64,000 bases of DNA from PGYT01 sp963675055 (lineage in GTDB: Bacteria; Bacteroidota; Ignavibacteria; Ignavibacteriales; Melioribacteraceae): the NCBI GenBank assembly GCA_963675055.2, contig CAXXJE010000004.1, forward strand, positions 248,001 to 312,000, written 5' to 3'. Both the position numbers and the translations under genes were made by a program. Positions 29,601 through 37,669 of this stretch are shown in pieces (position 1 is the stretch's first letter; every line of letters starts with the position of its first letter). Below the pieces are notes generated by a model. The model ran no database searches, had not been told where the DNA came from, and was given only the letters and a program-made list of their open reading frames with translations.

Positions 29601-30246
29601 CGCTGATTCGATCGGATTCAACGGCGATCCGATAACCAGTTTTATACTCGGCAGACCCTGGCAGAAATCACCGAGAACCGTTTTCATAAACTGCTATGAA
29701 CCGGCTTCTCTCAGCGCAGCAGGATGGTCGACCTGGAATACTATTCCGGGACTTTATGCTGAGTATAATTGTTACGGTCCGGGTTCCGATTTCAGCAATC
29801 GTCTTACTTCGATTTCAAGACAATTAACGGATGAAGAAGCAACCGAATATACGATTGAGAATATATTTGCAAAAACCACCAATCCTGACTTTGGATATGA
29901 CTGGCTGCCTGAAAAGCCGCTTTTAACAGGCGTAGAGGATAATCTTACCGGTCAGATACCGGAAAAGTATAATATATTCCAGAACTATCCCAATCCTTTT
30001 AATCCTACAACAACAATTCAATATCAGTTGCCATCGGAGAGTAAAGTTAAAATCAGGATTTTCAATATTTTAGGTGAGACGGTTAAGGTGCTGGTTAATC
30101 AGGTTCAGGAAGCAGGGTATTACAGGGCAAATTTTAGCGCTGCCGGACTGGCCAGCGGAATATATTTCTATCATATTGCTGCTGATCCTGCTTCCGGTTC
30201 CGGTAAAGGAATAAATATGACAAAGAAGATGCTTCTTCTTAAATAA
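26641..30246 (+). CDS. Secreted pectinesterase (CE8) with N-terminal modules and T9SS tail
   Basis: This 1201-residue enzyme removes methyl esters from pectin. The start is ATG 26641, preceded by AGAGG, which gives a clean signal peptide ending LNAQ. Three related beta-sandwich repeats (about 30-190, 205-395, 400-565) share motifs such as FIQFAVSPKTGF and SGETFYLRIYPW. Two FN3-like repeats (about 570-780), with ARGVVWN and YYVRAYATN blocks, follow. The CE8 right-handed helix (about 783-1085) has Gln916-Asp917 in GYQDTYYT, Asp942 in GSVDFIFG, and Arg1005 and Trp1007 in LGRPW, all expected catalytic or binding residues. The T9SS tail holds FQNYPNPFNPTT and ends KMLLLK. Confidence 0.92.
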   Translation: MKRFLSRNILLGLTLFFIIPQLNAQNNASVYWSLAETDGQNVSAESGNVTGLMQEGSPGFVVRDYSSGPGPDQRWWPYDGSSAVQWGDETGQNDERWVQFALLPGANFNFHAEELSIYIGAKGTGNIKANLYVSTEVSFSDAVKLNAEELSLVKDTDSLYNFSLNTTVSSGDTLFVRIYPWYTGSPSTSKYLYLRQATISGTTSGVTYPASAQWELTNPADGGTGLEPALAGQVDAEDEYLNNMEINQYSGPNFSQRVRIEGNSWPALQTTQIDTVFIQFAVSPKTGFNLRVTSLSLGIAAASINTMKANIYYSTDPDFATSEPVEYTTPDTSGNNYLGREELAPVHAEPNLIVNSGETFYLRIYPWVDNDPSERTGKYVCIQDVVIAGEIEGNPTPAAVVWPFESDDSPVTSGPVIAQDQSYSDAMKFYWSQFPVLPASDGSGDKVCGAIQTVSKIWNYESEPADSLYFQYAVSPKFGGTFYIDSISMYIGGWFSSNIKAEFYYSKYESFTDKTLLIADTALVGNSVMPLKAELSETVNSGETFYLRVYPHNVNPDGEGWAKLVALSDVKISGTTSGVTADPPTVITDDVSGISTTFASSGGNVPTDGGSAVLARGVVWNDSGSPTINDSKTVDGAGSGSFDSFIKGLTPGTDYYVRAYATNDAGTTYGEEKTFRTLDSTIVPTVHTSSVSNILVESASTGGTVSDWGGDSVIARGVVWNSSGEPTLDDSYTLNGSGLGNFTSTLYPLEGNTTYYVRAYATNSKGTGYGELKEFTTQSPAPAVLKVVAADGSGDYTTVQAAFDDIPDYYTGEYRIFVKNGTYYEKLLLDRNKTNVILEGESVESTILTYDDYAGIAGGTSMSYSVGIDADDFTAMNITFQNTVVNDGSVNDQQGVALRVNGDRQAYYNCRLLGYQDTYYTWGGRGTGRTYMKNCYIEGSVDFIFGRNVVLFDSCEIHINRNGGTLTAASTEPETKFGYVFLDNIISADSIGFNGDPITSFILGRPWQKSPRTVFINCYEPASLSAAGWSTWNTIPGLYAEYNCYGPGSDFSNRLTSISRQLTDEEATEYTIENIFAKTTNPDFGYDWLPEKPLLTGVEDNLTGQIPEKYNIFQNYPNPFNPTTTIQYQLPSESKVKIRIFNILGETVKVLVNQVQEAGYYRANFSAAGLASGIYFYHIAADPASGSGKGINMTKKMLLLK

Positions 30247-30298
30247 AATCTGATAATTATAATGACTTAGACTTCATATCCTCCCATGAAGTATTTAG

Positions 30299-30338
30299 AA
30301 ATCGGTTCTCATAAAATACTGGGAACCGATTTTATTTT
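30299..30338 (+). terminator. Rho-independent terminator
   Basis: AAATCGGTTC (30299-30308) pairs with GAACCGATTT (30323-30332), followed by a T-rich run. It lies 52 bp after the pectinesterase gene. Confidence 0.8.
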
Positions 30339-30341
30339 AAA

Positions 30342-30357
30342 TGGCACTGAAATTGAG
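30342..30357 (+). promoter_or_regulatory. Candidate sigma-54-type promoter
   Basis: TGGCACTGAAATTGAG has a perfect TGGCAC -24 core, with TGA at the -12 position in place of TGC. Its spacing and flanks match the candidate at 3612. It lies about 180 bp before the SGNH esterase gene, just beyond the terminator. Confidence 0.3.
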
Positions 30358-30523
30358 ATTATAATTAGTTATACCATTATGAAAACTGATAGTGCTTAAA
30401 ATCAATTTCAAATAACGGGATTTGCCCGCAATTTATATAGAGTATACAATACACTATATTCTTATTTTGATAAAGTTTTATAATAATCATAAAACCAGCT
30501 ACTAAATGGACCTGAGGGAGATC

Positions 30524-32347
30524 ATGCTTAAAGGGAAATCAGTATTATTACTAATAATAATTATTCAAATATCACTTGTGCAAATATTTGCACAGAACGA
30601 ACCGATTAGGGTTGCCTGTATCGGTAATAGTATTACATACGGGGGGCAGGGTGCTAATTCATATCCGCAGAGAACAAATACTTTAATTGGTGATGAATAT
30701 TACGTGCAGAATTTCGGGATAAGCGGTACTACTATGCTGAAGAATGGCGACTTCCCGTACTGGAAAGAATCGGCATTTCACGATGCGCAGGATTTTGATC
30801 CTGATATAGTAATTATACTCCTAGGTACAAATGACAGCAAGCCTCAAAACTGGGCGTTTGGAGATGAGTTTTACGATGATTATATGGAGTTCATAAGCGT
30901 TTTCAGGTCAAATGGCAAGGACCCGGTCATCTATGCATGTTATCCTTTACCTGTATTTCAAACTCTTGCAGGTATAAACGAACCTGTTGTCCACGATGAG
31001 ATTATTCCCATTATTGATTCGGTTATTACATCCGCAAATACACTTTCTATCGATTTTTATGCTCTCATGAAAGATCATTCCGATCTGGTTCCGGATGGTG
31101 TCCATCCCAATACTGAAGGATATAATATGATGGCGGAATTTACCCGGGATGAACTCCTTAGTATGCCTTCGGGTCAGGTAATATTGTTTAGATCTGTTTC
31201 AATGGCTGCGGAACTGGATGAAGAAATCGTATTAAAATGGAAGACTTCTGAAAATTCAAATGTTACATTCGACGGACAAAGTGTGAACGAATCTGATTCT
31301 GTTACTGTAATTGTAAGTGAGGAAACAACTTACGAGTTAATAGCTGAAGGTGAATATACTGATACTGCCAGAATTACAATAGATTTTCTACCCCCCGGCA
31401 AAATTAAAAGCTTCAATGCTGATCAAACGCTGCTTGAGATTGGCGCCGGTGACACAGCAACAATTTTCTGGGATGCCTCGAATGGTTCAAGCGTTAACCT
31501 GGATGGTCAAAGTGTGGATACAGATGGAACTCTCCGGGTTACTCCTGAGGTAACAACAACTTATACTCTGATAGCCACAGGCGATATTACGGATACAAGC
31601 TATGTTACAATAAAACTGTTGGAAGCTGATAAATTAAATCGCGCGTTCAACCGGACTATAACCGCGTCTTCAACCGCCAGGGGATACTTCATTGAATCTG
31701 TTGTTGACGGTGATCCCGAAACTTTCTGGGTGAGTGAGAATTCTATTTCTGCATGGATTAACATCGATCTTGGAAAGGATTTGAATATCAACAGGGCTGA
31801 AATTGACTGGGGGGATATTTATGCGACAACGTATCATTTGCAGCTAATGGCTGAGGACGGCAGCATTACATCGATTTATTCCAATACTGCCGGTGACGGG
31901 GGAATTGATGATATTACAGGACTTGAAGGATTCGGAAGGTACCTGCGAATCCTGGGTATCGCAAAGAATAGTACGGACAGTGGTTATGTTGTAAACGAAA
32001 TAGAAGTATATGCAACTTCCGGTATAACCGGGGTTGAGTCCGGTAATACTATTATTCCGGACGAGTTTTCTCTTGATCAAAACTATCCGAACCCGTTTAA
32101 TCCTTCAACTTCAATTGAATATTCTATTCCCTCATCGTTTGGTGAAAATGAGCAGGTGAAATTGTCGGTACTGGATATACTTGGTCGTGAAGTGGCTGTA
32201 TTGGTTGATGAGAATCAAAGTCCCGGGAATTACAACGTGAATTTTAATGCTGATTTAATAAATGGGGGATTGTCCAGCGGAATTTATTTCTATAATCTGG
32301 ACGCAGGAAATTATAGTACAGTAAGAAAAATGATACTGATGAAATAG
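30524..32347 (+). CDS. Secreted SGNH/GDSL esterase with Ig-like repeats, F5/8C (CBM32) domain and T9SS tail
   Basis: This 607-residue protein is probably a carbohydrate acetylesterase. ATG 30524 is preferred over 30506 because a GGGAG site lies just upstream and the signal peptide then starts correctly. The SGNH domain (about 26-210) has Ser36 in CIGNSITYGG, LLGTNDSKP, and Asp191/His194 in PDGVHPN. Two Ig-like repeats (about 225-365) have paired VTFDGQSV and VNLDGQSV blocks. A discoidin-type domain (about 370-500; SSTARGYFIESVVDGD and FGRYLRILG) should bind sugar. The T9SS tail holds DQNYPNPFNPS and ends KMILMK. Confidence 0.87.
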   Translation: MLKGKSVLLLIIIIQISLVQIFAQNEPIRVACIGNSITYGGQGANSYPQRTNTLIGDEYYVQNFGISGTTMLKNGDFPYWKESAFHDAQDFDPDIVIILLGTNDSKPQNWAFGDEFYDDYMEFISVFRSNGKDPVIYACYPLPVFQTLAGINEPVVHDEIIPIIDSVITSANTLSIDFYALMKDHSDLVPDGVHPNTEGYNMMAEFTRDELLSMPSGQVILFRSVSMAAELDEEIVLKWKTSENSNVTFDGQSVNESDSVTVIVSEETTYELIAEGEYTDTARITIDFLPPGKIKSFNADQTLLEIGAGDTATIFWDASNGSSVNLDGQSVDTDGTLRVTPEVTTTYTLIATGDITDTSYVTIKLLEADKLNRAFNRTITASSTARGYFIESVVDGDPETFWVSENSISAWINIDLGKDLNINRAEIDWGDIYATTYHLQLMAEDGSITSIYSNTAGDGGIDDITGLEGFGRYLRILGIAKNSTDSGYVVNEIEVYATSGITGVESGNTIIPDEFSLDQNYPNPFNPSTSIEYSIPSSFGENEQVKLSVLDILGREVAVLVDENQSPGNYNVNFNADLINGGLSSGIYFYNLDAGNYSTVRKMILMK

Positions 32348-32355
32348 AAAAAAAA

Positions 32356-32374
32356 CTGCCGAACGTATCGGCAG
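32356..32374 (-). terminator. Terminator shared between convergent genes
   Basis: CTGCCGA and TCGGCAG form a perfect 7-bp stem with a 5-base loop. Read on the minus strand the hairpin is followed by eight T, so it mainly ends the NmrA-like gene. It also lies just after the plus-strand esterase. Confidence 0.82.
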
Positions 32375-32384
32375 CTCAATCAAA

Positions 32385-33335
32385 TTAATCCAAAGGAATT
32401 TTTTCTTTATACTTGTCAGCCCAATCCTTAAATGATAATAATTCCGGGTTAAGGCTTTTGGACTCCTCAATACTTCTTGCATTGCAGAAATCTTCGTTAA
32501 AATCACGTTTGAATTGAAACATATTTCCCAGATCATCTGCTCCCGGAAATCCGAAACCACGGTATACTTCCGGTTCAACAGGGTAGAAGGAAATTTCCTC
32601 TTTAAGAGTATCCGATAAGATACTGGCCATATCTGCACCGGTAACATGTTCACCGGCTATGCCTAGTGTTGCACCAATATACTTTTCAGGGTTTTTGAAA
32701 ATTCCATAAGCACATTTCCCGATATCCTCAGCTGCAATACCCGGTAGTTTCTTATCGCCCATTGGAAAAGCAATTGCATATTTCCCGTCTTCACCCTTCT
32801 TCGGGCCCATTCCGAAATGAATAAGATTATCCCAGTAGAAGGAAGTATTCAGGAAGGTAGTAGGAACTCCGGAGTTTATAAAGAATTTATTCGATTCTCC
32901 TTTAGCATCGAAGTGGGGGACTTTATACTTACCACCAAGTGTAGGCATCCTTTCGTCATCCATGGAAATCCAGTTTCGTGTATCTTCCAGAGTTGACCAG
33001 ACAACGTGTTTTACATTCTGGTGTTTTGCCGCGTCAACAATAGCCCTCACATGTTCCTGTTCTTTCTCGGCGGAAAAATGCTCCCAGAAAAATGTTACGG
33101 CATATACACCATTGGCTCCCTCGAAAGCCTTAATTAAGCTCTCAGCATTGTCAACATCTGCTTCCACAACCTCGGCACCTTTTTCGGCAAGTTCCTTTGC
33201 TTTGTCTGATTCCTTATTTCGGGTTACGGCCCGTACACTGAATTCACTTAGTGGATCGTTTAGTATGACTTCTGCAAGACCACCACCCTGAGCACCCGTA
33301 GCGCCGAGAATTGCGATCACTTTTTTATGACTCAT
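32385..33335 (-). CDS. NmrA-like NAD(P)-binding protein
   Basis: This 316-residue short-chain-dehydrogenase-like protein has the nucleotide-binding motif ILGATGAQGGGLA near residue 9 and RAVTRNKES for cofactor choice. Blocks such as VVWSTLEDTRNW and PTTFLNTSFYWDN are typical of NmrA/HSCARG-type redox sensors and isoflavone-reductase-like enzymes. The frame is open further upstream, but the ATG at 33335 has a GGAGG site 6 bases before it and starts directly with MSHKKVIAILGATG. It stands alone on the minus strand between plus-strand genes, with a strong terminator at its end. Substrate and function are unknown. Confidence 0.87.
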   Translation of the reverse strand: MSHKKVIAILGATGAQGGGLAEVILNDPLSEFSVRAVTRNKESDKAKELAEKGAEVVEADVDNAESLIKAFEGANGVYAVTFFWEHFSAEKEQEHVRAIVDAAKHQNVKHVVWSTLEDTRNWISMDDERMPTLGGKYKVPHFDAKGESNKFFINSGVPTTFLNTSFYWDNLIHFGMGPKKGEDGKYAIAFPMGDKKLPGIAAEDIGKCAYGIFKNPEKYIGATLGIAGEHVTGADMASILSDTLKEEISFYPVEPEVYRGFGFPGADDLGNMFQFKRDFNEDFCNARSIEESKSLNPELLSFKDWADKYKEKIPLD

Positions 33336-33688
33336 TGTTCCTCCGGAATTAATTAATGAATATTTTAAGGAAGAACAGTTAGATGCGAATTTAAGTTCTA
33401 AAAAAACATCGTGTCCTTTAATAAGGATGCCGAAAGGGGGAATTCGGCAGTATTGGTACGGGAACAGTTCAAAAAGAAGAAAGTGAGTCAATATTATAGA
33501 TATTAGTGCAGAATAATATGAAGCATTTTAATCAAATCGGGAAAAATACAATATATCCTAAAGTAGACGTCTGAATTTTCGATAATTTATCATGTTAAAT
33601 TGCAGAAGTTTGCTTGAGAGATTATATAATTAAACGCTTGATACAATGGAGAAGTGGGGAAAAGTAATTATAAAAAATTAGTCTGAAA
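33336..33688. other. 353-bp divergent intergenic region
   Basis: No gene is seen. The region must carry promoters for the NmrA-like gene (minus) and the PAS kinase (plus). It contains a GCCGAA/TTCGGC hairpin with an 8-base loop (33429-33448) lacking a T-tract, and an 8-bp palindrome AGACGTCT (33565-33572). Either could be an operator, without further support. Confidence 0.5.
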
Positions 33689-36301
33689 ATGGAAAACAGG
33701 ATTATTTCCGGCAATACTATATTACGCGGTTTTCACCTGCCACTTTGTTTGGTGGACACGGATTGCAGTGTACTGGATTTTAATACCAGGTTTTCAAAAG
33801 TTTTCCTTCCAAATAATTCTGAAATGAACTCCATTAACATTCGTGATTTAGTTTCAGAAGATCAAAATCCCGAATTCGAAGAAAGAGTTGCCGGTATATT
33901 CGCCGATAATGAGACAAAACCATTTGAAGTGAGCTTGATGACTGCTCAAAATAATTCTGAGTTATTTCAAATCACACCTCAAATAGTTTCCGACAATAGC
34001 AGATTATTAGTTACTCTTACATTCACTGAATTGAAACAGGATGATAGTTCAGCAAAGAAGATTTCTGAGATTGAGACTAATTACAATCAACTGATTCAAA
34101 ATTCTCCTGTTGGTATGGTCATTCTTGAAAACGGAGTAATAATTCAGGCGAATCAAACCCTGGTAGAAACCTTTGAGTATAAATCGGTTGATGATTTACT
34201 CAACAAGCATATACTCAATTTTGTTGATCCGGATTTTATCGAGATTGCAAAATCGAGGATGAAGAAATTATCCAATAGTGATAATGACTCAGTTGAAGCG
34301 ATTGAGGAGAAGTTTGTTACAAAATCTGGTAAGGTCATTGATGTTTTGGTTGCAGTCCATAGTATTTCTTACAACGGTAAAAGAGCTGTTCAGGGATATG
34401 TTTACGATATTACAGAATCAAAAGAAATGGAGCGAAATCTTCGACTAAGCGAGGAAAAGTTTAAGAAAGCATTCTATACAAGTCCGGACGCAATTACTAT
34501 CAGTCAGGTGAAAGACGGTCTGTTTGTCGATGTTAATGAAGGATTTACTAAAATTGTTGGGTATTCGAGAGAAGAGGCAATCGGCTACAGTGCAACTGAA
34601 TTAAATATCTGGTATAATCCATCAGACAGAGAACGGATGGTTTCAAGTTTGATGGAAAAGGGAATTGTCAATAACTTCGAGACAAAATTCAGAATAAGAT
34701 CCGGTAAAGTAATTTATGGACTTATGTCGATATCTATAATCGTTATCGAGGACGAACCTTGTTTGTTGGCAATTACCCGGGATATTACTGCTTTAAAAGA
34801 AACTCAAATTAAACTTGCGGAGAGTGAAGAAAGATTCCGCAGTCTTTTCGAGAATGGGAATGCGGTAATGATGCTTGTTGATCCCGATTCAGGGAAAATA
34901 GTTGATGCCAACTTAGCTGCATGTAATTTTTATGGTTATGATTATAAATATATTGTTCAAAAGTTGTACACCACTGATATTAATCCCTTTACAGATCCGG
35001 AAAAACAAAGTCAGATGCGAAAATCACTTCTTAATAAAAATGAGCATTACTTTTATAAACATCAGCTTGCAAACGGGGAAGTTAGGGACGTAGAAGTTTA
35101 TGGCGCGATGGTAACTATATCCGGCAGGCAGTTAATATATGTTTTGATACATGATATATCTGAAAGAAGAATTGCAGAGGAGGAAAACAGAAAACTTACG
35201 CAGGCGGTTAAACAAAGCCCGGTATCTATTATAATAACAGATACTAAAGGAAATATTGAATTTGTAAATGAGAAATTTCTGTCGGTAACCGGTTATCAAA
35301 GACACGAAGTTATAGGAAGGAATCCCCAAATTATTAAGTCAGGTCACACCCCGGTAAAGCAATATGAGAAATTATGGAATACAATTCTGAAGGGAGATAC
35401 CTGGAAAGGTGAGCTGCTGAATCAATCAAAAACAGGTGAGTATTTCTGGGAATCTGTTGTTATTTCACCAATAAGGAATACAGATAATGAAATAAAACAT
35501 TTTCTCGCGGTAAAAGAAGATATTACCGGTGAAAAAGAACATGAAAAAAGCCTTATTGAAGCGAAAGAGAAAGCAGAGTTGTCGGATAAACTTAAGTCTG
35601 AGTTCCTGGCGCAGATGTCACATGAAATACGTACTCCGGTCAATGTGATATTAAGTTTTACCAGTCTGCTGAAATCAGAGTTTATCGATACCGTTGATGA
35701 TGATGTTCAGACAATATTTGACAGTATTGAGAATTCGGGACAAAGAATTATAAGGACAATAGATCTAATAATTAATATGTCGGAAATCCAGACCGGATCA
35801 TATGAACCTCAGCGTAAGGATTTTGATCTCATATCCAAAATTCTGGAACCTCTTATTAAAGAGTACAAAGTACTTGCTGAAAAGAAGAATCTTCAATTAA
35901 ATTTTGAAGCAGATAAGAATCATACTGAAGTTTTTCTTGACGAATACAGCACGTACCAGATATTCGCTAATCTCATAGATAACGCTATCAAGTATACTGA
36001 GAAGGGTAAAATTAGTATCAAGATTTTTAACGACAGTTCAAACCGACCGACAGTAGAAGTGTGTGATACGGGAGTTGGTATATCCAGGAAATATCTTCCG
36101 GACCTGTTTCAGCCTTTTACTCAGGAGGAACAAGGTTATACAAGAAGATACGATGGTAACGGACTCGGACTTGCAATCGTTAAAAAATACTGCGAGTTGA
36201 ATAGCGCTGAAATAAAAGTTGAAAGTCAAAAAGGAAAGGGAAGCAAGTTTACCGTTAAGTTTTATGAGGACGGTATTCTGGAAAAATCCAATGCGATGTA
36301 G
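33689..36301 (+). CDS. Multi-PAS cytoplasmic sensor histidine kinase
   Basis: This 870-residue kinase has no transmembrane segment. About five PAS-type domains in series (roughly 10-110, 130-245, 255-370, 385-490 and 500-615) are each followed by a linker such as YVYDITESKEMERNL or VKEDITGEKEHEKSL. A HisKA domain follows with FLAQMSHEIRTPVN, phospho-acceptor His645. The ATPase domain (about 740-865) has NLIDNAIKYTEKG, CDTGVGIS and GNGLGLAIVKK. No receiver domain is attached and no response regulator lies beside it, so it is an orphan kinase. It may sense redox state or a small molecule through the PAS domains. Confidence 0.9.
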   Translation: MENRIISGNTILRGFHLPLCLVDTDCSVLDFNTRFSKVFLPNNSEMNSINIRDLVSEDQNPEFEERVAGIFADNETKPFEVSLMTAQNNSELFQITPQIVSDNSRLLVTLTFTELKQDDSSAKKISEIETNYNQLIQNSPVGMVILENGVIIQANQTLVETFEYKSVDDLLNKHILNFVDPDFIEIAKSRMKKLSNSDNDSVEAIEEKFVTKSGKVIDVLVAVHSISYNGKRAVQGYVYDITESKEMERNLRLSEEKFKKAFYTSPDAITISQVKDGLFVDVNEGFTKIVGYSREEAIGYSATELNIWYNPSDRERMVSSLMEKGIVNNFETKFRIRSGKVIYGLMSISIIVIEDEPCLLAITRDITALKETQIKLAESEERFRSLFENGNAVMMLVDPDSGKIVDANLAACNFYGYDYKYIVQKLYTTDINPFTDPEKQSQMRKSLLNKNEHYFYKHQLANGEVRDVEVYGAMVTISGRQLIYVLIHDISERRIAEEENRKLTQAVKQSPVSIIITDTKGNIEFVNEKFLSVTGYQRHEVIGRNPQIIKSGHTPVKQYEKLWNTILKGDTWKGELLNQSKTGEYFWESVVISPIRNTDNEIKHFLAVKEDITGEKEHEKSLIEAKEKAELSDKLKSEFLAQMSHEIRTPVNVILSFTSLLKSEFIDTVDDDVQTIFDSIENSGQRIIRTIDLIINMSEIQTGSYEPQRKDFDLISKILEPLIKEYKVLAEKKNLQLNFEADKNHTEVFLDEYSTYQIFANLIDNAIKYTEKGKISIKIFNDSSNRPTVEVCDTGVGISRKYLPDLFQPFTQEEQGYTRRYDGNGLGLAIVKKYCELNSAEIKVESQKGKGSKFTVKFYEDGILEKSNAM

Positions 36302-36316
36302 AACGTCGATAGTCCG

Positions 36317-36508
36317 TTAAATTCTTGCGAATATTTTCCCCGGAAGTTTAAATAAACCGGCAATTAGATCAAGAACTCCCTCCACAGCAAATCCGACAAT
36401 TCTGAATGGAAGCAAAAACAACCAGACAATCGGATAGATGAAAACCGCTGCCAGGGCGATTGGCCAGCAGATAAGAAGAAGAATTAGCCAAAGTATGAAT
36501 GTTTTCAT
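36317..36508 (-). CDS. Small hydrophobic membrane protein, unknown function
   Basis: This 63-residue protein starts MKTFILWLILLLICWPIAL and contains IYPIVWLFLLPFRIVGFAVEG, so it should span the membrane about twice. Small proteins with this CWP...YP.VW.L.LPFR layout recur in bacteria without an assigned function (from memory of the family, not searched). The frame allows a longer start at 36535. It ends 15 bp from the convergent PAS kinase gene. Confidence 0.55.
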   Translation of the reverse strand: MKTFILWLILLLICWPIALAAVFIYPIVWLFLLPFRIVGFAVEGVLDLIAGLFKLPGKIFARI

Positions 36509-36773
36509 TAGGGTACCTGATAAATATATTCGCACATATTACCTATGACGAAATAAACCTCTAAAAGTTGCAAATACGAACTAATTTCAATGAAATATCT
36601 GAGAATCGGTTGTTGTCAGAGTAACAGGCGAAATAAATTCATAGGTAATTGTACCGATTTATTTTTAACGATATAAGAGTATTTTTTTAACATTGAAGTT
36701 CTTCAAATTATTGTCCAGATTTGTTTTAATTAAACTAACTAACTAGTAGAGGTTTTAGTTGTTCAATTATTAG

Positions 36774-36974
36774 AAGGGAGGTACTGTGAGGCTAAGACCG
36801 ATTTTTACTACGACTGTAACGACTGTTGCCGCACTAATTCCATTGCTCATATCCGCTGAATCATCGTTCTGGAAGAGTCTTAGTTTAAGTGTTGTATGTG
36901 GAATAATACTTTCTTCAATTATTGTTGTTTTGCTAGTCCCAATGTTGTACTATCAACTATCTCGGCGGCATTAA
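36774..36974 (+). pseudogene. Remnant of an RND-family efflux pump C-terminus
   Basis: The 62-codon stretch starting VRLRPIFTTTVTTVAALIPL and running through IILSSIIVVLLVPMLYYQL matches the last two transmembrane segments of AcrB/CzcA-type RND transporters, which are over 1000 residues long. A stop codon lies just upstream in frame (36771) and no other RND sequence is visible. A GGAGG-like string precedes the GTG at 36786 by chance or as a relic. This looks like a decayed gene tail. Confidence 0.65.
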
Positions 36975-37036
36975 AAAATATATTCCTTTTATAATATACC
37001 AGCCAACTGAATCCCCATGATTTATTAAACTTAAGC

Positions 37037-37303
37037 ATGAAAGTAGAAGATACTTTACTTAGCAGGCTTACGAAGGTAATAATTGCTATTATTCTTTTCG
37101 AATTATTCATAATGCTTTGCGGTCAGCTTAATTTCATACGGGATGATTCGTTTATTTCTTTAACGTACGCTAAGAATTTCGTTGAAGGGAGTGGACTGGT
37201 ATTTAATTCGGGTGAACAAGTTGAGGGATTCTCATTCTCACATACTACGTTACCGACCGGCTTCTCAGGAAAAAAATCCAGTCTATTGTCAGATTCAGGT
37301 TAG
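37037..37303 (+). pseudogene. Remnant of a membrane glycosyltransferase N-terminus
   Basis: The 88-codon frame has one membrane segment (KVIIAIILFELFIMLCG) and then RDDSFISLTYAKNFVEGSG with LVFNSGEQVEGFS. This resembles the first extracytoplasmic loop of GT39/GT87-like polyprenyl-sugar transferases (typically DDAFIS...GLVFNPGERVEGY), which are several hundred residues long. It stops soon after. A second open stretch in another frame, ending at 37505 with RNLEYLKVNYPEVYL, may be the other end of the same gene after an internal deletion. Confidence 0.55.
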
Positions 37304-37516
37304 AATGTTGAGGAATAACGGATGGAGTTTTAATTACAAGACACTTGTCCCCAGCCTTTTAATACTAGTGTTAATAATTATCCGGTACAGATCGAACAAG
37401 GCTTTGGGAAATTCAGAGGAATCGATTAGAAATTTAGAGTATTTGAAGGTGAATTATCCGGAAGTTTATTTAAACAAGAAATCTCTGAATGAGATAGGTT
37501 TGTGATTGAAATTAAC

Positions 37517-37659
37517 AGGGGCTGTTTCAATTGTTCCAATACTGTCATTCTGAGGAGCGGAGCGACGTGAGAATCTTTCGAATTATTATCAAAATTAAGA
37601 TCCCGATTCAGATTAAAGTCTGTATCGGGATGACAACATTTATATTTGAGACAGTCCCT
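37517..37659. mobile_element. MITE-like element with nested inverted repeats
   Basis: Terminal inverted repeats AGGGGCTGTTTCAA (37517-37530) and TTGAGACAGTCCCT (37646-37659) match at 12 of 14 positions. Inside are GTCATTC (37544-37550) facing GGATGAC (37628-37634), and a near-perfect 12-bp hairpin at 37601-37630. The segment CATTCTGAGGAGCGGAGCG resembles a repeat family commonly scattered in genomes of this group (recollection, not searched). It holds no gene and borders the decayed region. Non-autonomous transposition is inference. Confidence 0.55.
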
Positions 37660-37669
37660 TAGTAATTTA

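Noticed and set aside
32385..33491. 368-residue version of the NmrA-like protein
   Set aside because: The extra N-terminal 52 residues lack family similarity, while ATG 33335 has a GGAGG site and begins with the nucleotide-binding fold.
36786..36974. Short gene with GTG start and a GGAGG-like ribosome site
   Set aside because: The product is only the last two helices of an RND pump and cannot work alone; a decayed tail is the simpler reading.
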